A stretch of 64,000 nt of DNA from Xanthobacter sp. NM-25 (GCF_022138605.1 NZ_JACBFS010000004.1:496001-560000); one strand, 5' to 3'. Positions 25,123 through 36,764 are shown, numbered from the stretch's first letter. Numbers and translations are program-made. Notes: generated by a model from the sequence alone, not told the origin.

Positions 25123-26850
25123 GTGGGTGATGCCGTTCTCAAGGACGCTTTCGTTTACCTGCTGGCCGCCGGTATCCTCGTGCCGCTCTTCCATCGGGCG
25201 CGGATTGGCGCCGTGGTCGGCTTCATCGTGGTGGGCGCGGTGCTCGGGCCGCATGGCCTGGGCCGCTGGGCGCACGACTTCAGCTGGATCCAGTTCATCA
25301 CCATCTCCAGCACCGAACGGGTCGCGCCCTTCGGAGAGCTGGGCGTGGTGTTTTTGCTGTTTCTCCTGGGCCTCGAGTTCTCCGCGGGCCGCTTGTGGGC
25401 GCTGCGGCGGGAGGTGTTCGGCATCGGCGGCATCCAGGTGCTGTTTTGCGGCATCGCCTTGACCCTGGCCGCCCTGGGCGCGGGGGTCGACGACCCCGGG
25501 CTCGCCATGGTGCTCGGCTTCGCCCTGGCCCTGTCGTCCACCGCCGTGGTCACGCAAATCCTGGTGGAAGAGCACCGTTCTCTGGCCCCACTGGGCCAGC
25601 TCGTCATCGCCGTGCTGCTGTTTCAGGACCTGATGGTGGTGCCGATCCTGCTCGCCACCGAGCTGATCGCGGGTGGTGGCGGCAATGTGCTGATGCTGGC
25701 GGCGTCAGCATTGGCCAAAGCGGTGGCGGCCGTCGCCGCGATCCTCATCGCCGGCCGTTATGTGATGGCGCCGCTGGTGGGCATGGCCGGGTCCACCCGC
25801 TCGCGCGCGCTGATCATGGCCATCACCCTGGTGGTAGTGGTGGGCACTGCCGGCATCACCCGCGCCGCCGGCCTTTCTGGGGCGCTTGGCGCGTTTCTGG
25901 CCGGCATGCTGCTGTCGGAAACCGCCTATCGACACCAGATCGAGGTGGACCTGGAGCCGTTCAAGGGGCTGCTCATCGGCGTGTTCTTCGTCACCGTCGG
26001 CATGGAGGTGGATTTCGCCGCCGTGCTGCCGCGCCTGCCGCTGATTTTGGCCGCGACGGTGGGCCTGCTGGTGGTGAAGTCCGCCGTCAATTTCGGCGCC
26101 CTCAGGGTCATGCGGGTTCAGAAGGCGGATGCGGCGGAAGCCTCCATCCTGCTGGCGCAGACCGGAGAATTCGCGCTGGTGGTGCTGGGGCTTCTCGTGG
26201 CCAAGGGGGCGGTGACCAGCGCCGAGGCCGGCCTGCTCGTCGCCATGGTCGGCCTGAGCCTCGCCGCCACTCCATTTTTGGGCCGCATCGGTCGCCGCCT
26301 CGGCCGGCAGCTGGAGGCGCAGGCCCACGACCATCTTCTGGCCGCCGGCGAGGCGCACAGCCGCGATCATGTCATCATTGCCGGTTTCGGTCGCGTCGGC
26401 CGCATGGTGGCGGAAGCGTTGGAACGCGAAGAGATCGCCTTCATCGCGGTGGACAGCGATCCCCGTCGGGTGGCGCTGGAGCGCTCCAGCGGCCGCGCGG
26501 TCTATTTCGGCGATGCCAGCCGCGAGGAGATTCTCGACCGGCTCGGTATCGACGCCGCCCGTGCGGTCATGGTGACCCTCGATAATCCGGCGGCGGCCGA
26601 ACGCCTGGTGGCGGGGGTGCGTCGGCGCTGGCCCACTGTGCCCGTGGTAACCCGTGCGAAGGACCTGGACCATGCGCGCCGGCTGGCGAACCTCGGCGTG
26701 TCCGGCGTCATTCCCGAGACGGTGGAGGCCAGCCTGCAGCTTCTGACGCGCCTGCTCACCGCAATCGGCCTGCCGGAGACGGTGGTGGCGGAGCGCATCG
26801 CAGACGCGCGCGCCCGGGAGGAAGCAGGCATCCAGCAGCCGCCCGCCTGA
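25123..26850 (+). CDS. CPA2-family monovalent cation:proton antiporter with RCK domain
   Basis: This 575-residue protein has about 12 membrane segments over residues 8-385, including the family's signature GVVFLLFLLGLEFS and ALALSSTAVVTQIL, followed by a TrkA-N/RCK nucleotide-binding domain at roughly 405-525 (HVIIAGFGRVGRMVAE; acidic VDSDPRRV). It resembles KefB/KefC/YbaL and should exchange K+ or Na+ for H+ across the inner membrane. It probably starts at GTG 25123. The K+ channel-like gene follows 132 bases downstream, pointing to shared potassium physiology. Ion specificity cannot be read from sequence. Confidence 0.9.
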   Translation: MGDAVLKDAFVYLLAAGILVPLFHRARIGAVVGFIVVGAVLGPHGLGRWAHDFSWIQFITISSTERVAPFGELGVVFLLFLLGLEFSAGRLWALRREVFGIGGIQVLFCGIALTLAALGAGVDDPGLAMVLGFALALSSTAVVTQILVEEHRSLAPLGQLVIAVLLFQDLMVVPILLATELIAGGGGNVLMLAASALAKAVAAVAAILIAGRYVMAPLVGMAGSTRSRALIMAITLVVVVGTAGITRAAGLSGALGAFLAGMLLSETAYRHQIEVDLEPFKGLLIGVFFVTVGMEVDFAAVLPRLPLILAATVGLLVVKSAVNFGALRVMRVQKADAAEASILLAQTGEFALVVLGLLVAKGAVTSAEAGLLVAMVGLSLAATPFLGRIGRRLGRQLEAQAHDHLLAAGEAHSRDHVIIAGFGRVGRMVAEALEREEIAFIAVDSDPRRVALERSSGRAVYFGDASREEILDRLGIDAARAVMVTLDNPAAAERLVAGVRRRWPTVPVVTRAKDLDHARRLANLGVSGVIPETVEASLQLLTRLLTAIGLPETVVAERIADARAREEAGIQQPPA

Positions 26851-26982
26851 GGCCGCCGGCGGGGCTGGCGCGCGCCCTCCGCAACATCAGGCTTCCCCCG
26901 GCCGGAATACTGCCCCATGAAGGCGGCAGGAGGATTGCCCGCCCGCCGCGCGGCGCCCGGGCAACAGCTGAGGTCGAGGTTT

Positions 26983-28158
26983 ATGGGGACTCGCTCCGCG
27001 CGCCAGCGCATCTTTGATATTCTCGAGCGCGACCTGCCCGGCGATCTGGCTGCCGATGTGGTCCATTACCTGCTGATCACGCTGGTTCTGCTGAGCGTCG
27101 GTGGCGCCGTTCTCAGCACCGTACCAAGCCTGGAGCTGGGTGATCTCGTCTGGTTCACCATCGGCGAGCACATCGCGCTCGCCCTTTTCAGCATCGAGTA
27201 TCTGGTGCGCATCTGGGTCGCGCCGGAGCATCCCCTGCGCCGGACCATGCCGGCCTGGCGCGCGCGACTGAGCTACGTGGCGACACCGGCCGCCATCATC
27301 GACCTGATCGCCATCCTGCCGTTCTTCGTCGGGCTGGTGCTGCCACTGGACATGCGGGCCCTGCTGGTGCTGAGGCTGCTGCGCTTTCTCAAGCTGGCCC
27401 GCTACTCCTCCGGCTTCAACGCCCTGTTCCTGGCGATTAAGCGCGAGCGCTATGCCCTGCTGGCCTGCCTGGTCATCCTGTGCACCGGCGTACTGATGGC
27501 CGCCACGGCACTCTACCTCACCGAACGCAATGTGCAGCCCGACAAGCTCGGCTCCATTCCAGAAGCCATGTGGTGGGCCATCACCACTCTCACCACGGTG
27601 GGCTACGGCGATGTGGTGCCGGTCACGGTGGTGGGGCGGGTGATCGGAGGCATCACCATGGTGGCGGGGTTGATCATGCTGGCCCTGCCCATCGCCATCA
27701 TCTCCAGCTCATTCTCCGAGGTGATCTCCAAGCACAATTTCGTCGTCACCTTCTCCATGCTGTCCCGGCTGCCACCCTTCTCCGACCTCGCACCGCCGGT
27801 CCTGGGAGACCTCCTGCCCCTGCTGAACTCGCGCAGCTTCGATCGCGGCCGCCAGGTGGTTCGCCCGGGCGACACCAGCCGCCGGGTGTTCGTGGTGCTG
27901 GAGGGGGAACTGGAGGCCGCGGCGGCCGATGGGCCGATCCGCCTCGGGCCCGGCGATGTCTTCAGCGGCGCGCCGGACGTGACGGTTCCGGTGCGGGCGC
28001 TGAGCAAGAGCAAGCTCCTGGCCATCGAAGAAGACGAGATGCAGATCCTGATGCTGCGCTATCCCGATGTCATCCAGCGCCTGGTGGAGATGGCGCAGAA
28101 GCCGACCGGCGGCGCGGCCTTCCGCCGCCCCCCGCGCCATCGCAAGCCGCGATTGTAA
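26983..28158 (+). CDS. Voltage-gated-like potassium channel with cyclic-nucleotide-binding-like domain
   Basis: This 391-residue protein has six membrane segments: S1 near residue 28, an S4-like segment with regularly spaced Arg (RALLVLRLLRFLKLARY), and a pore loop with the K+ filter TTVGYGD near residue 205. A C-terminal cupin/cNMP-like domain spans about 285-375 (RQVVRPGDTSRRVFVVLEGELE). It resembles MlotiK1-type prokaryotic channels, though the cNMP-binding cassette is short and its ligand is uncertain. I chose the ATG at 26983, with GAGGTCGAGG upstream, over the earlier in-frame ATG. Confidence 0.88.
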   Translation: MGTRSARQRIFDILERDLPGDLAADVVHYLLITLVLLSVGGAVLSTVPSLELGDLVWFTIGEHIALALFSIEYLVRIWVAPEHPLRRTMPAWRARLSYVATPAAIIDLIAILPFFVGLVLPLDMRALLVLRLLRFLKLARYSSGFNALFLAIKRERYALLACLVILCTGVLMAATALYLTERNVQPDKLGSIPEAMWWAITTLTTVGYGDVVPVTVVGRVIGGITMVAGLIMLALPIAIISSSFSEVISKHNFVVTFSMLSRLPPFSDLAPPVLGDLLPLLNSRSFDRGRQVVRPGDTSRRVFVVLEGELEAAAADGPIRLGPGDVFSGAPDVTVPVRALSKSKLLAIEEDEMQILMLRYPDVIQRLVEMAQKPTGGAAFRRPPRHRKPRL

Positions 28159-28206
28159 AAGCCCGTGGCTGGTCCCTGGCCGCCCCACAGCCGCACAGCG
28201 CCAGAC

Positions 28207-28241
28207 AAAAGAAAACCGCCGGCGCCCTCGGGCGCCGGCGG
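28207..28241 (-). terminator. Intrinsic terminator of icd
   Basis: An 11-bp perfect stem, CCGCCGGCGCC/GGCGCCGGCGG, with a 4-base loop is followed on the minus strand by TTTTCTTTT. It lies 31 bases past the icd stop. Confidence 0.85.
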
Positions 28242-28271
28242 CGGAACTCAACAGCAAACGCGCATGGCGCC

Positions 28272-29486
28272 TCAGGCCGCCATGGCCTTGTTGAGGTTTT
28301 CGGCGATCTTGTCGAGGAAGCCGGTGGTGGAGAGCCACTTCTGATCGGCGCCCACCAGCAGGGCCAGATCCTTGGTCATGTAGCCGCTCTCGACGGTGTC
28401 CACGCAGACCTTTTCGAGGGTCTTGGAGAAGCTGGCCAGCTCTTCGTTGCCATCGAGCTTGGCGCGGTGGGCAAGGCCACGGGTCCAGGCGAAGATGGAG
28501 GCGATGGAGTTGGTGGAGGTCTCCTTGCCCTTCTGGTGCTCGCGATAGTGGCGGGTCACGGTGCCGTGGGCGGCTTCCGCTTCCACCGTCTTGCCATCGG
28601 GGGTCATGAGCACGGAGGTCATCAGGCCCAGCGAGCCGAAGCCCTGCGCCACGATGTCGGACTGCACGTCGCCATCATAGTTCTTGCAGGCCCAGACATA
28701 GCCGCCGGACCACTTCAGGGCCGAGGCCACCATGTCGTCGATCAGGCGGTGTTCATAGGTCAGGCCGCGCTTCTCGAACTCAGCCTTGAACTCTGCGTCG
28801 TAGATCTCCTGGAAGATGTCCTTGAAGCGCCCGTCATAGGCCTTCAGGATGGTGTTCTTCGTGGAGAGATAGACCGGATAGTTACGCATCAGGCCGTAGT
28901 TCAGCGACGCGCGGGCGAAATCGCGGATGGAGTCATCCAGATTGTACATGGCCATGGCCACGCCCGAACCCGGGAACTTGTAGACTTCCTTCTCGATCTT
29001 GGTGCCGTCCTCACCCACGAAGGAGATGGTCAGCGTGCCCTTGCCCGGCACCTTGAAATCGGTGGCGCGGTACTGATCGCCGAAGGCGTGGCGGCCCACC
29101 ACGATGGGCTGGGTCCAGCCCGGCACCAGGCGCGGCACGTTCTTGCAGATGATGGGTTCGCGGAAGATCACGCCGCCGAGAATGTTGCGGATGGTGCCGT
29201 TGGGCGACTTCCACATCTCGTGCAGGTTGAACTCCTTCACCCGCGCTTCGTCCGGGGTGATGGTGGCGCATTTCACGCCGACGCCATACTGCTTGATCGC
29301 CTCGGCGGCCTCGACGGTCACCTTGTCCTGGGTGGCGTCGCGGTTCTCGACCGACAGATCGTAATACTTGAGGTCGATGTCGAGATAGGGGTGGATCAGC
29401 TTGTCCTTGATGTACTGCCAGATGATCCGGGTCATCTCGTCGCCGTCGAGCTCGACGACCGGATTAGCCACCTTGATCTTCGCCAT
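28272..29486 (-). CDS. icd: NADP-dependent isocitrate dehydrogenase
   Basis: This 404-residue enzyme of the dimeric, eukaryote-like class converts isocitrate to 2-oxoglutarate in the TCA cycle. It begins MAKIKVANPVVELDGDEMTR and has substrate residues in WKSPNGTIRNILGG, metal-binding Asp in HRLIDDMVA and YDGDVQSD, and the coenzyme loop EAAHGTVTRHYR. I chose the ATG at 29486 because it matches family starts; the longer frame upstream is unlikely. It is a single gene convergent with the channel gene, with a clear terminator. Confidence 0.97.
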   Translation of the reverse strand: MAKIKVANPVVELDGDEMTRIIWQYIKDKLIHPYLDIDLKYYDLSVENRDATQDKVTVEAAEAIKQYGVGVKCATITPDEARVKEFNLHEMWKSPNGTIRNILGGVIFREPIICKNVPRLVPGWTQPIVVGRHAFGDQYRATDFKVPGKGTLTISFVGEDGTKIEKEVYKFPGSGVAMAMYNLDDSIRDFARASLNYGLMRNYPVYLSTKNTILKAYDGRFKDIFQEIYDAEFKAEFEKRGLTYEHRLIDDMVASALKWSGGYVWACKNYDGDVQSDIVAQGFGSLGLMTSVLMTPDGKTVEAEAAHGTVTRHYREHQKGKETSTNSIASIFAWTRGLAHRAKLDGNEELASFSKTLEKVCVDTVESGYMTKDLALLVGADQKWLSTTGFLDKIAENLNKAMAA

Positions 29487-29791
29487 GTGGACGACCTTTC
29501 GGGGTGCGCAGCGCGCGGAATGAATGTCCGGCAGAAGTTGCCGCAGGTCCACCAGCAGCGCGGCTCCCTGGAGTACGGCCCCCCGGGGTACGGCAGCCCA
29601 CCGGGGATGCCGTTCCGCGTCTGGGAAGCCCTTGCGGCAATCCTCCCACGGCGCCGCTATACACCTGCACACCGAGCTAAGAAAGCGCCAATCCCATCAC
29701 CTTTGGCATGAGAGGCGCGCGGCAGAGGCGCGCGGTCACGCGCTCGACGTGGCGGCGACGGTGTGCGACAGAGCGGCCGGAGAGGAACGTG

Positions 29792-30658
29792 ATGCCAGGA
29801 TCTGGAACCGACAGTACCAAGCCATGGGTCACCGGCGGGCCGGTGGTGATCCTCGTGGAACCCCAGCTGGGGCAGAATGTGGGCTCGGCCGCGCGGGCCA
29901 TGGGCAATTTCGGCCTGTCGCGCCTGCGCCTCGTCAACCCGCGCGAAGGCTGGCCCAATGAGCAGGCTCGCATCTTCAGCGCCGGCGCGGACCGAATCCT
30001 CCAGGGGGTGGAGGTCTATCCCGATCTGCGCGCCGCCCTGGCCGATGTGAATTATGCCATCGCCGCCACCGCCCGCGAGCGCGGCATGGCCAAGCCCGTG
30101 CTGGGGGCGGACGGCGCCGTCGCCGATGCCGCCCGCCGCCTGGTTCAGGGCGCCGAGGTGGCGCTGGTGTTCGGCCGCGAGCGGACGGGGCTTTATACCG
30201 AGGAGGTGTCGCTGTGCGATGCCATCCTCACTTTGCCGGTCAACCCCGCCTTCGCCTCGCTCAATCTCGCCACCTGCGTGGCGGTGACGGGCTATGAATG
30301 GTCGAAACTGGCCAGCGCCGGTGCCCTGCCCTTCGCCCCGCCGGAAAAATCACCTCTGGCCGACAAGGGCGACCTGTTCGCCTTTTTCGATCATCTGGAA
30401 GGGGCGTTGGAGGAGGCCGGCTTCTTCCGCTCGCCGGAAAAGCGCCCCTCCACCACCCGCAATATCCGCAACATTTTCCACCGGCTCGGCCTCACCCGGC
30501 AGGATCTCGCCACCCTGCATGGCGCCATCACCGCGCTGGTGGAAGGCCGGGAAGGCCGCGAGGCGCGCAAGGCCCGCCACAATGCGGAAGCCGCCGCGCG
30601 GCGGGCCGAGAAGACCGCCACCGGCATCCCCGCCAAGCCCCCGCACGACGCCCCCTGA
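29792..30658 (+). CDS. trmJ: TrmH-family (group 1) RNA 2'-O-methyltransferase, TrmJ-like
   Basis: This 288-residue SPOUT methyltransferase has the group 1 TrmH pattern: VVILVEPQLGQNVGSAARAM near residue 15, LVFGRERTGLY and LPVNPAFASLNLATCVAV forming the knotted SAM site, with a helical C-terminal extension rich in Arg and Ala. TrmJ methylates position 32 of tRNAs. The start at 29792 follows GAGGAAC. It is divergent from icd across about 305 bases that hold both promoters; no motif could be assigned there. Confidence 0.85.
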   Translation: MPGSGTDSTKPWVTGGPVVILVEPQLGQNVGSAARAMGNFGLSRLRLVNPREGWPNEQARIFSAGADRILQGVEVYPDLRAALADVNYAIAATARERGMAKPVLGADGAVADAARRLVQGAEVALVFGRERTGLYTEEVSLCDAILTLPVNPAFASLNLATCVAVTGYEWSKLASAGALPFAPPEKSPLADKGDLFAFFDHLEGALEEAGFFRSPEKRPSTTRNIRNIFHRLGLTRQDLATLHGAITALVEGREGREARKARHNAEAAARRAEKTATGIPAKPPHDAP

Positions 30659-31105
30659 CGGCCGGCGCCCGGCACCGGGCGCGCCCGCCATCGGTTCACA
30701 GCCGCCTGAGCCGGGTCACCTGGCCGGGGCTGTCTGGCCGGGGTTGTCTGGCACCCCTGCCTGGCAGGGCGACTTGGCAGGGCGACTTGGCAGCACGACA
30801 TGGCCCCGATCACTTCCCCCCGTCCCTCGCCGCCGGCCCCTCGGCCGCCGGCCAGCGTCATCCACAGCCTTGATGCCGATGGTCGGCGTGCCTTCTTTGC
30901 AAGCGCGCCAGCTCTGCAAAACCATAAGCCACAACGCTTTGCACACTCGCATGCGAATGGCGGCGGCCCCTCATCCACAGGCGGGTGGGGTGAGACATGG
31001 CTGCCATGACATTTTTTTGGCAGCGAGCCCTTTCCTTCCACGAGGGGCATTGCTACATACGCCTCACCGATCGACGGCGCAGCCACTTCAACCGATCGGC
31101 CTTGA
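30659..31105. other. Intergenic region with short tandem repeats
   Basis: No gene is seen in these 447 bases. TGGCCGGGGYTGTC is repeated twice at 30721-30748, and GGCAGGGCGACTT twice at 30763-30788 with a partial third copy. The A/T-richer segment 31010-31060 just before the tRNA probably holds its promoter. Confidence 0.6.
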
Positions 31106-32896
<1,791 letters not shown>

Positions 32897-32907
32897 GAAC
32901 CAGCCCC

Positions 32908-33141
32908 TCATTCCGGGAGGCGATCGTCGGTTTCTCGCTTCCCACTCCCTTCAATGAAGTCCTTCGCGGCCTGTCGCGCAAGCAGACGGACCAGCTCGAC
33001 AAGCCGCGGATCCGGCCTCGCAGGATCAAAAGCGGTCGGACGCTGAGCCGGTTCGAGAACCAGCCGTGTCCTCTCCGCTGTCGTTGCTCTTCGCTTTCCT
33101 GCCACGGCATCCCCGCCATCGGGCGGACCCAGTCGCCCCAC
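32908..33141 (-). CDS. Small protein upstream of the recombinase
   Basis: This 77-residue frame ends 11 bases before the recombinase start on the same strand. The C-terminal half (DPRLVELVRLLARQAAKDFI) looks like a single amphipathic helix followed by a charged tail; the N-terminal half is basic and less ordered, so the true start may be internal. Similar short frames commonly precede this type of recombinase in rhizobial elements. The role is unknown; a recombination accessory function is only a guess. Confidence 0.5.
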   Translation of the reverse strand: MGRLGPPDGGDAVAGKRRATTAERTRLVLEPAQRPTAFDPARPDPRLVELVRLLARQAAKDFIEGSGKRETDDRLPE

Positions 33142-33442
33142 GCGAAGAGTGGGACGAGAACCAGTGGCTGAGAATGCGAAATCGCGGCCATTTCAACGAC
33201 CTCAGACGTAGTGTGCCGCTCGTCGTCGTAACCCGTCGTAGACGATCGCACTATGTGCGGCGGAACAAGCGAACCTCAGCGTAATAATACTTGAAAATCG
33301 CGGACTGCGAATCCCCAAAACTCGCCGATTTCCAAAGAAAATCAACGCCCCTTCAATCTCGGTGTCCGCCGTCGCGCGCTAGCTTGAACTTGGCTGTATC
33401 CGATGTGGGGAGAGATGGTCTCGGCCATCTCTCCCCCGCGAC

Positions 33443-33644
33443 TGCCGCCTGCGCCATGGCAGAGCCGCGCGCTCTCAGGGCGGCACAGAACCACAACAGC
33501 CAACACTATTTCGATCCACCCCGCTCGCCGCGCAGCCCGACCATGCTCGCCGGCAGCCGCCCCTCTCTCTGCCGAGCGCTCACGCGCCCCCGGGAGGCAT
33601 GTCGGGGACATGCCTCCGGCATTGACGGAGAAAGGATCGGACCC
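33443..33644 (+). promoter_or_regulatory. Structured leader before the ParB-like gene (copy 1)
   Basis: This 200-base leader resembles the one before the DUF932 gene at 39276-39480. Shared blocks are TGCCGCCTGCGCCATGGCAG, CATGCTCGCCGGCA, GCGCTCACGCGCCCCCGG, and an 11-bp inverted repeat GGAGGCATGTC/GACATGCCTCC at 33593-33617, followed by an AAAGGATC ribosome site. The start codon lies 27 bases after the hairpin. Confidence 0.6.
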
Positions 33645-35867
33645 ATGGCTAGGACTGCAAGGAAGACCAAGGTTGCCGCTGGTGCGGCGGAAGCGGTTGC
33701 GGAAGCGGAAGCCCACGCCGTCCCGGAAGTGGTCGCCGTGCCGGCGACCACCGAGGCCGGCGCGGCTTCGCAGGCCGGAAGAGGCGCAGAGACGACCACC
33801 CCCGCCGCCAGCGGCGAGACGGCTTTCATTCCGCTCAACAAGCTCAAGAAGTCCCCGCGCAATGCGCGGAGGACCCCGCATAGTCCGGCGACCATCGAGG
33901 CACTGGCGGCCAGCATCGCCGCCAAGGGCATGCTGCACAATCTCGTGGTGGAGCCCGAGCTTGACGCGGCGGGCGAGCCCACCGGCTCCTATTTCGTCAC
34001 GGTCGGGGAAGGCCGCAGGCTGGCCCTGCTTCTGCGCGCCAAGCGCAAGGAGATCAGGAAGACGGAGCCGGTGCGCTGCGTCATCGACACGGCGAACGAC
34101 CCGCACGAGATCAGCTTGGACGAGAACGTCACCCGCGAGGCGATGCACCCGGCCGACCAGTTCGAGGCGTTCCGCGAGCTTGCGGAACATCGCGGATGGG
34201 GCGCGGAGGACATCGCCGCCCGCTTCGGCGTCACCGCGCAGGTGGTGCGCCAGCGCCTGCGGCTCGGCGCGGTCAGCGCCAAGTTGTTGCAGGTGTACCG
34301 CGACGGTGGCTTGAACCTCGACCAGTTGATGGCCTTCGCCATCACCGAGGACCATGCCCGGCAGGAGCAGGTTTTTGAAAACCTTCTCCACAACCGCGAG
34401 CCGTGGATCATCCGCCGCGACCTGACGAAGACCAATGTGGCGGCGACGGATCGGCGCGCGATCTTTATCGGCCCGGAAGCCTACGCCGAGGCGGGCGGCA
34501 CCATCCTGCGCGACCTGTTCACGGAGGATCGCGGCGGCTATTTCGAGGGTGCCGCGCTACTGGACCGGCTCGTCATCGAGAAGCTGGAAGCCATCGCCGC
34601 CGAGGTTCAGGCGGCGGAGGGCTGGAGTTGGGTCTCGGTCCATATCGACTACCCGCACGGCAACGGCATGCGCCGCGCCTATCCGCAGCCGGTGGACCTG
34701 CCCGAGGACGAGGAAGCCGCCTACGCCGCCGCGCAAGAGGAATACAACCGCCTGTCGGAGGAATGGGACGGCGCGGACGAACTCCCCCCGGAGGCGGACG
34801 AGCGGTTCGGGGAGCTTGAGGCGGAAATGGAGCGCGTCGACGCTCTGAGGCGTGCCTATGATCCCGACGACATCGCGCGCGGCGGCGTCTTCGTCGTGCT
34901 CGCTCATGACGGAAGCACCCGCATCGAGCGCGGTTTCGTCCGTCCCGAGGACGAGAAGCCCGAGACGGAAGCCGAGGACGGCGACGCCGTGAGCGATGGC
35001 GTTCGCGTCACCGAGGATGGCGAGATCATCGAGGACGGCGAACTTGACGAGGAAGGGAACCACGTTTCCGCCCTCGAACCGGAGGACGAGGACGCCGGGG
35101 ATGCGGGCAAGCCGCTCTCCGACCTTCTCGTGCGCGACCTCACGGCCCACCGCACGCTCGGCGTGCGTCTCGCCCTTGGCGAACAGCCGGACATGGCGTT
35201 TATCGCCGTCACCCATGCCCTTGCCGCGCAGACCTTCTATCGCGGCTCGGATGCCACCTGCCTCGACATCCGTCCGAGCAGTCCGCACCTTGGCGGGCAT
35301 GCGGACGGCATCGAGGACACCGCCCCGGCGAAGGCGCTGGCGGATCGTCATGCCGGCTGGCAGGCGGATATGCCGCGCGACGTGGCCGACCTGTGGGGCT
35401 TCATCGCCGCGCTGGATCAGGCGAGCGTGCTGGCGCTGTTCGCACATTGCGCCTCACTCACCGTCAATGCGGTGAAGCAGCCTTGGGAGCGCAAGCCGCG
35501 CGCCCATGAGACCGCCGACCGGCTGGCGACGGGTCTCGCCCTCGACATGGCGGCGCACTGGACGCCCACGGCGCGGAGCTATTTCAGCCGCGTGACCAAG
35601 GCGCACATTGTCGCCGCCGTGCGGGAAGCCGTCAGCGACGAGGCAGCGGAGCGGATCGCCGGCATGAAGAAGCAGCCCATGGCGGAAGCCGCCGAGCAGC
35701 TTGTCGCTGCCACCGGCTGGCTCCCGCCGCTCCTGCGAACCGAGCGGCCGGCTTGGCTGGACGAACCGGAAGCCGAGGCCGAAGCGGTCATGGAGGCCCC
35801 GACCGCCGCTGCCGACGATGCCGGCACGGCCGAGGACGCCAGAGCCGTCAACCACGTCGCCGAGTGA
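33645..35867 (+). CDS. ParB/Spo0J-like element maintenance protein
   Basis: This 740-residue protein has an Ala-rich start, a ParB-like nuclease/CTPase domain at about residues 60-160 (IPLNKLKKSPRNARRTPHS; VTVGEGRRLALLL; DENVTREAMHPADQF), a helix-turn-helix (WGAEDIAARFGVTAQVVRQRL) and a long C-terminal part with an acidic segment. Related ParB-like proteins are carried by alphaproteobacterial ICEs and plasmids, where they may help partition or regulate the excised form; no ParA is seen in the window. The start at 33645 follows AAAGGA and the structured leader. Confidence 0.85.
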   Translation: MARTARKTKVAAGAAEAVAEAEAHAVPEVVAVPATTEAGAASQAGRGAETTTPAASGETAFIPLNKLKKSPRNARRTPHSPATIEALAASIAAKGMLHNLVVEPELDAAGEPTGSYFVTVGEGRRLALLLRAKRKEIRKTEPVRCVIDTANDPHEISLDENVTREAMHPADQFEAFRELAEHRGWGAEDIAARFGVTAQVVRQRLRLGAVSAKLLQVYRDGGLNLDQLMAFAITEDHARQEQVFENLLHNREPWIIRRDLTKTNVAATDRRAIFIGPEAYAEAGGTILRDLFTEDRGGYFEGAALLDRLVIEKLEAIAAEVQAAEGWSWVSVHIDYPHGNGMRRAYPQPVDLPEDEEAAYAAAQEEYNRLSEEWDGADELPPEADERFGELEAEMERVDALRRAYDPDDIARGGVFVVLAHDGSTRIERGFVRPEDEKPETEAEDGDAVSDGVRVTEDGEIIEDGELDEEGNHVSALEPEDEDAGDAGKPLSDLLVRDLTAHRTLGVRLALGEQPDMAFIAVTHALAAQTFYRGSDATCLDIRPSSPHLGGHADGIEDTAPAKALADRHAGWQADMPRDVADLWGFIAALDQASVLALFAHCASLTVNAVKQPWERKPRAHETADRLATGLALDMAAHWTPTARSYFSRVTKAHIVAAVREAVSDEAAERIAGMKKQPMAEAAEQLVAATGWLPPLLRTERPAWLDEPEAEAEAVMEAPTAAADDAGTAEDARAVNHVAE

Positions 35868-35925
35868 GCCCACGGCCGGAGCCGCCGCCTGCGGCTCCGG
35901 CCAGCCTCCCGGCAGCCCCGAGAAT

Positions 35926-35958
35926 TTTCCGGCCGCGCCGTCACGGCGCGGCCGGAAA
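35926..35958. repeat. 33-base near-perfect palindrome after the ParB-like gene
   Basis: TTTCCGGCCGCGCCGT and its exact reverse complement flank a single C. A second inverted repeat (GCCGGAGCCGC/GCGGCTCCGGC) lies just upstream at 35876-35902. It could be a terminator or a protein-binding site; a run of T is missing. Confidence 0.6.
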
Positions 35959-35990
35959 CCTCGATAGCCCCACTACCTGGAACCGGACCC

Positions 35991-36329
35991 ATGAAAACCG
36001 AGAGCGAGCAGCGGGCCACGCTGGCCCGCATGGAAAGGGCGCGCGCCGAAACCGAGCGCCACCTTGCCATCATCGAACGGCAGATCGCCGGCCGCGCCGA
36101 GCGCATCGCCATGAGCACCCATGTCCAGACCCGGCGCTTCGGACGCGCGACCTCCCGATGGAACCCCGCCGACGAGCGTCGTTGTCAGGAGACGCTTGCC
36201 ACGCTGCGCTTCGAGCGGCGCGCCGAGATCGAGGCGCTCGCGCGCAAGCTGGCGCGGCAGGCCGGCGCCATTGCCGCCTTCCGCCTGCGCCACGGGCTCG
36301 ACGCGGCAACGGGGGAGTTGGCGTCATGA
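35991..36329 (+). CDS. Small helical, arginine-rich protein of the element
   Basis: This 112-residue protein is mostly helical and basic, beginning MKTESEQRATLARMERARAE and containing ETLATLRFERRAEIEALARK; a coiled coil is likely over residues 5-40. I do not recognise a named family. It ends in an ATGA overlap with the DUF2958 gene, so the two are co-translated. Such pairs recur in alphaproteobacterial conjugative elements. Confidence 0.7.
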   Translation: MKTESEQRATLARMERARAETERHLAIIERQIAGRAERIAMSTHVQTRRFGRATSRWNPADERRCQETLATLRFERRAEIEALARKLARQAGAIAAFRLRHGLDAATGELAS

Positions 36330-36697
36330 CCCCGCGTGTCCCCCGCACCGAGCCGCTGATCCCCGATGACCTGCGCGATCGGCTCATCGAGAACGGCTGC
36401 GTCAGCGAGGAACGCGACGGCTTCGACCCGTTCCCGGTGGTCAAGCTGTTCACCCCCGACGCCGGAGCCACATGGCTCATCGCCGAAGCCTATGCCGAGG
36501 ATGGGGACCTCCGGCTGTTCGGCCTGATGGACCTCGGCCTCGGCAGTCCCGAACTCGGCTACGCTATGTTGTCCGAGATCGAGGATGCGCGCGGCAAGCT
36601 CGGCCTGCCAGTCGAGCGCGACCTGTATTTCAAGGCCGAGCATCGCCTCAGCACCTATGCCAAGATCGCCCACCGTGCCGGCATGATCGTCACCTGA
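36326..36697 (+). CDS. DUF2958 protein
   Basis: This 123-residue protein carries the DUF2958 pattern: PLIPDDLRDRLIENG, DPFPVVKLFTPDAGATWLIAE, GLMDLGLGSPELGY and ERDLYFKAEHRLSTYA. The family is found almost only on conjugative plasmids and ICEs and has no established function. The start overlaps the previous stop (ATGA). Confidence 0.88.
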   Translation: MTPRVPRTEPLIPDDLRDRLIENGCVSEERDGFDPFPVVKLFTPDAGATWLIAEAYAEDGDLRLFGLMDLGLGSPELGYAMLSEIEDARGKLGLPVERDLYFKAEHRLSTYAKIAHRAGMIVT

Positions 36698-36764
36698 ACC
36701 GGCGTTCCGGAGGCGATGGACCCGCCGTCGCCTCCGGACTGCCCGCAACCAAAGGGGGCCGTAC

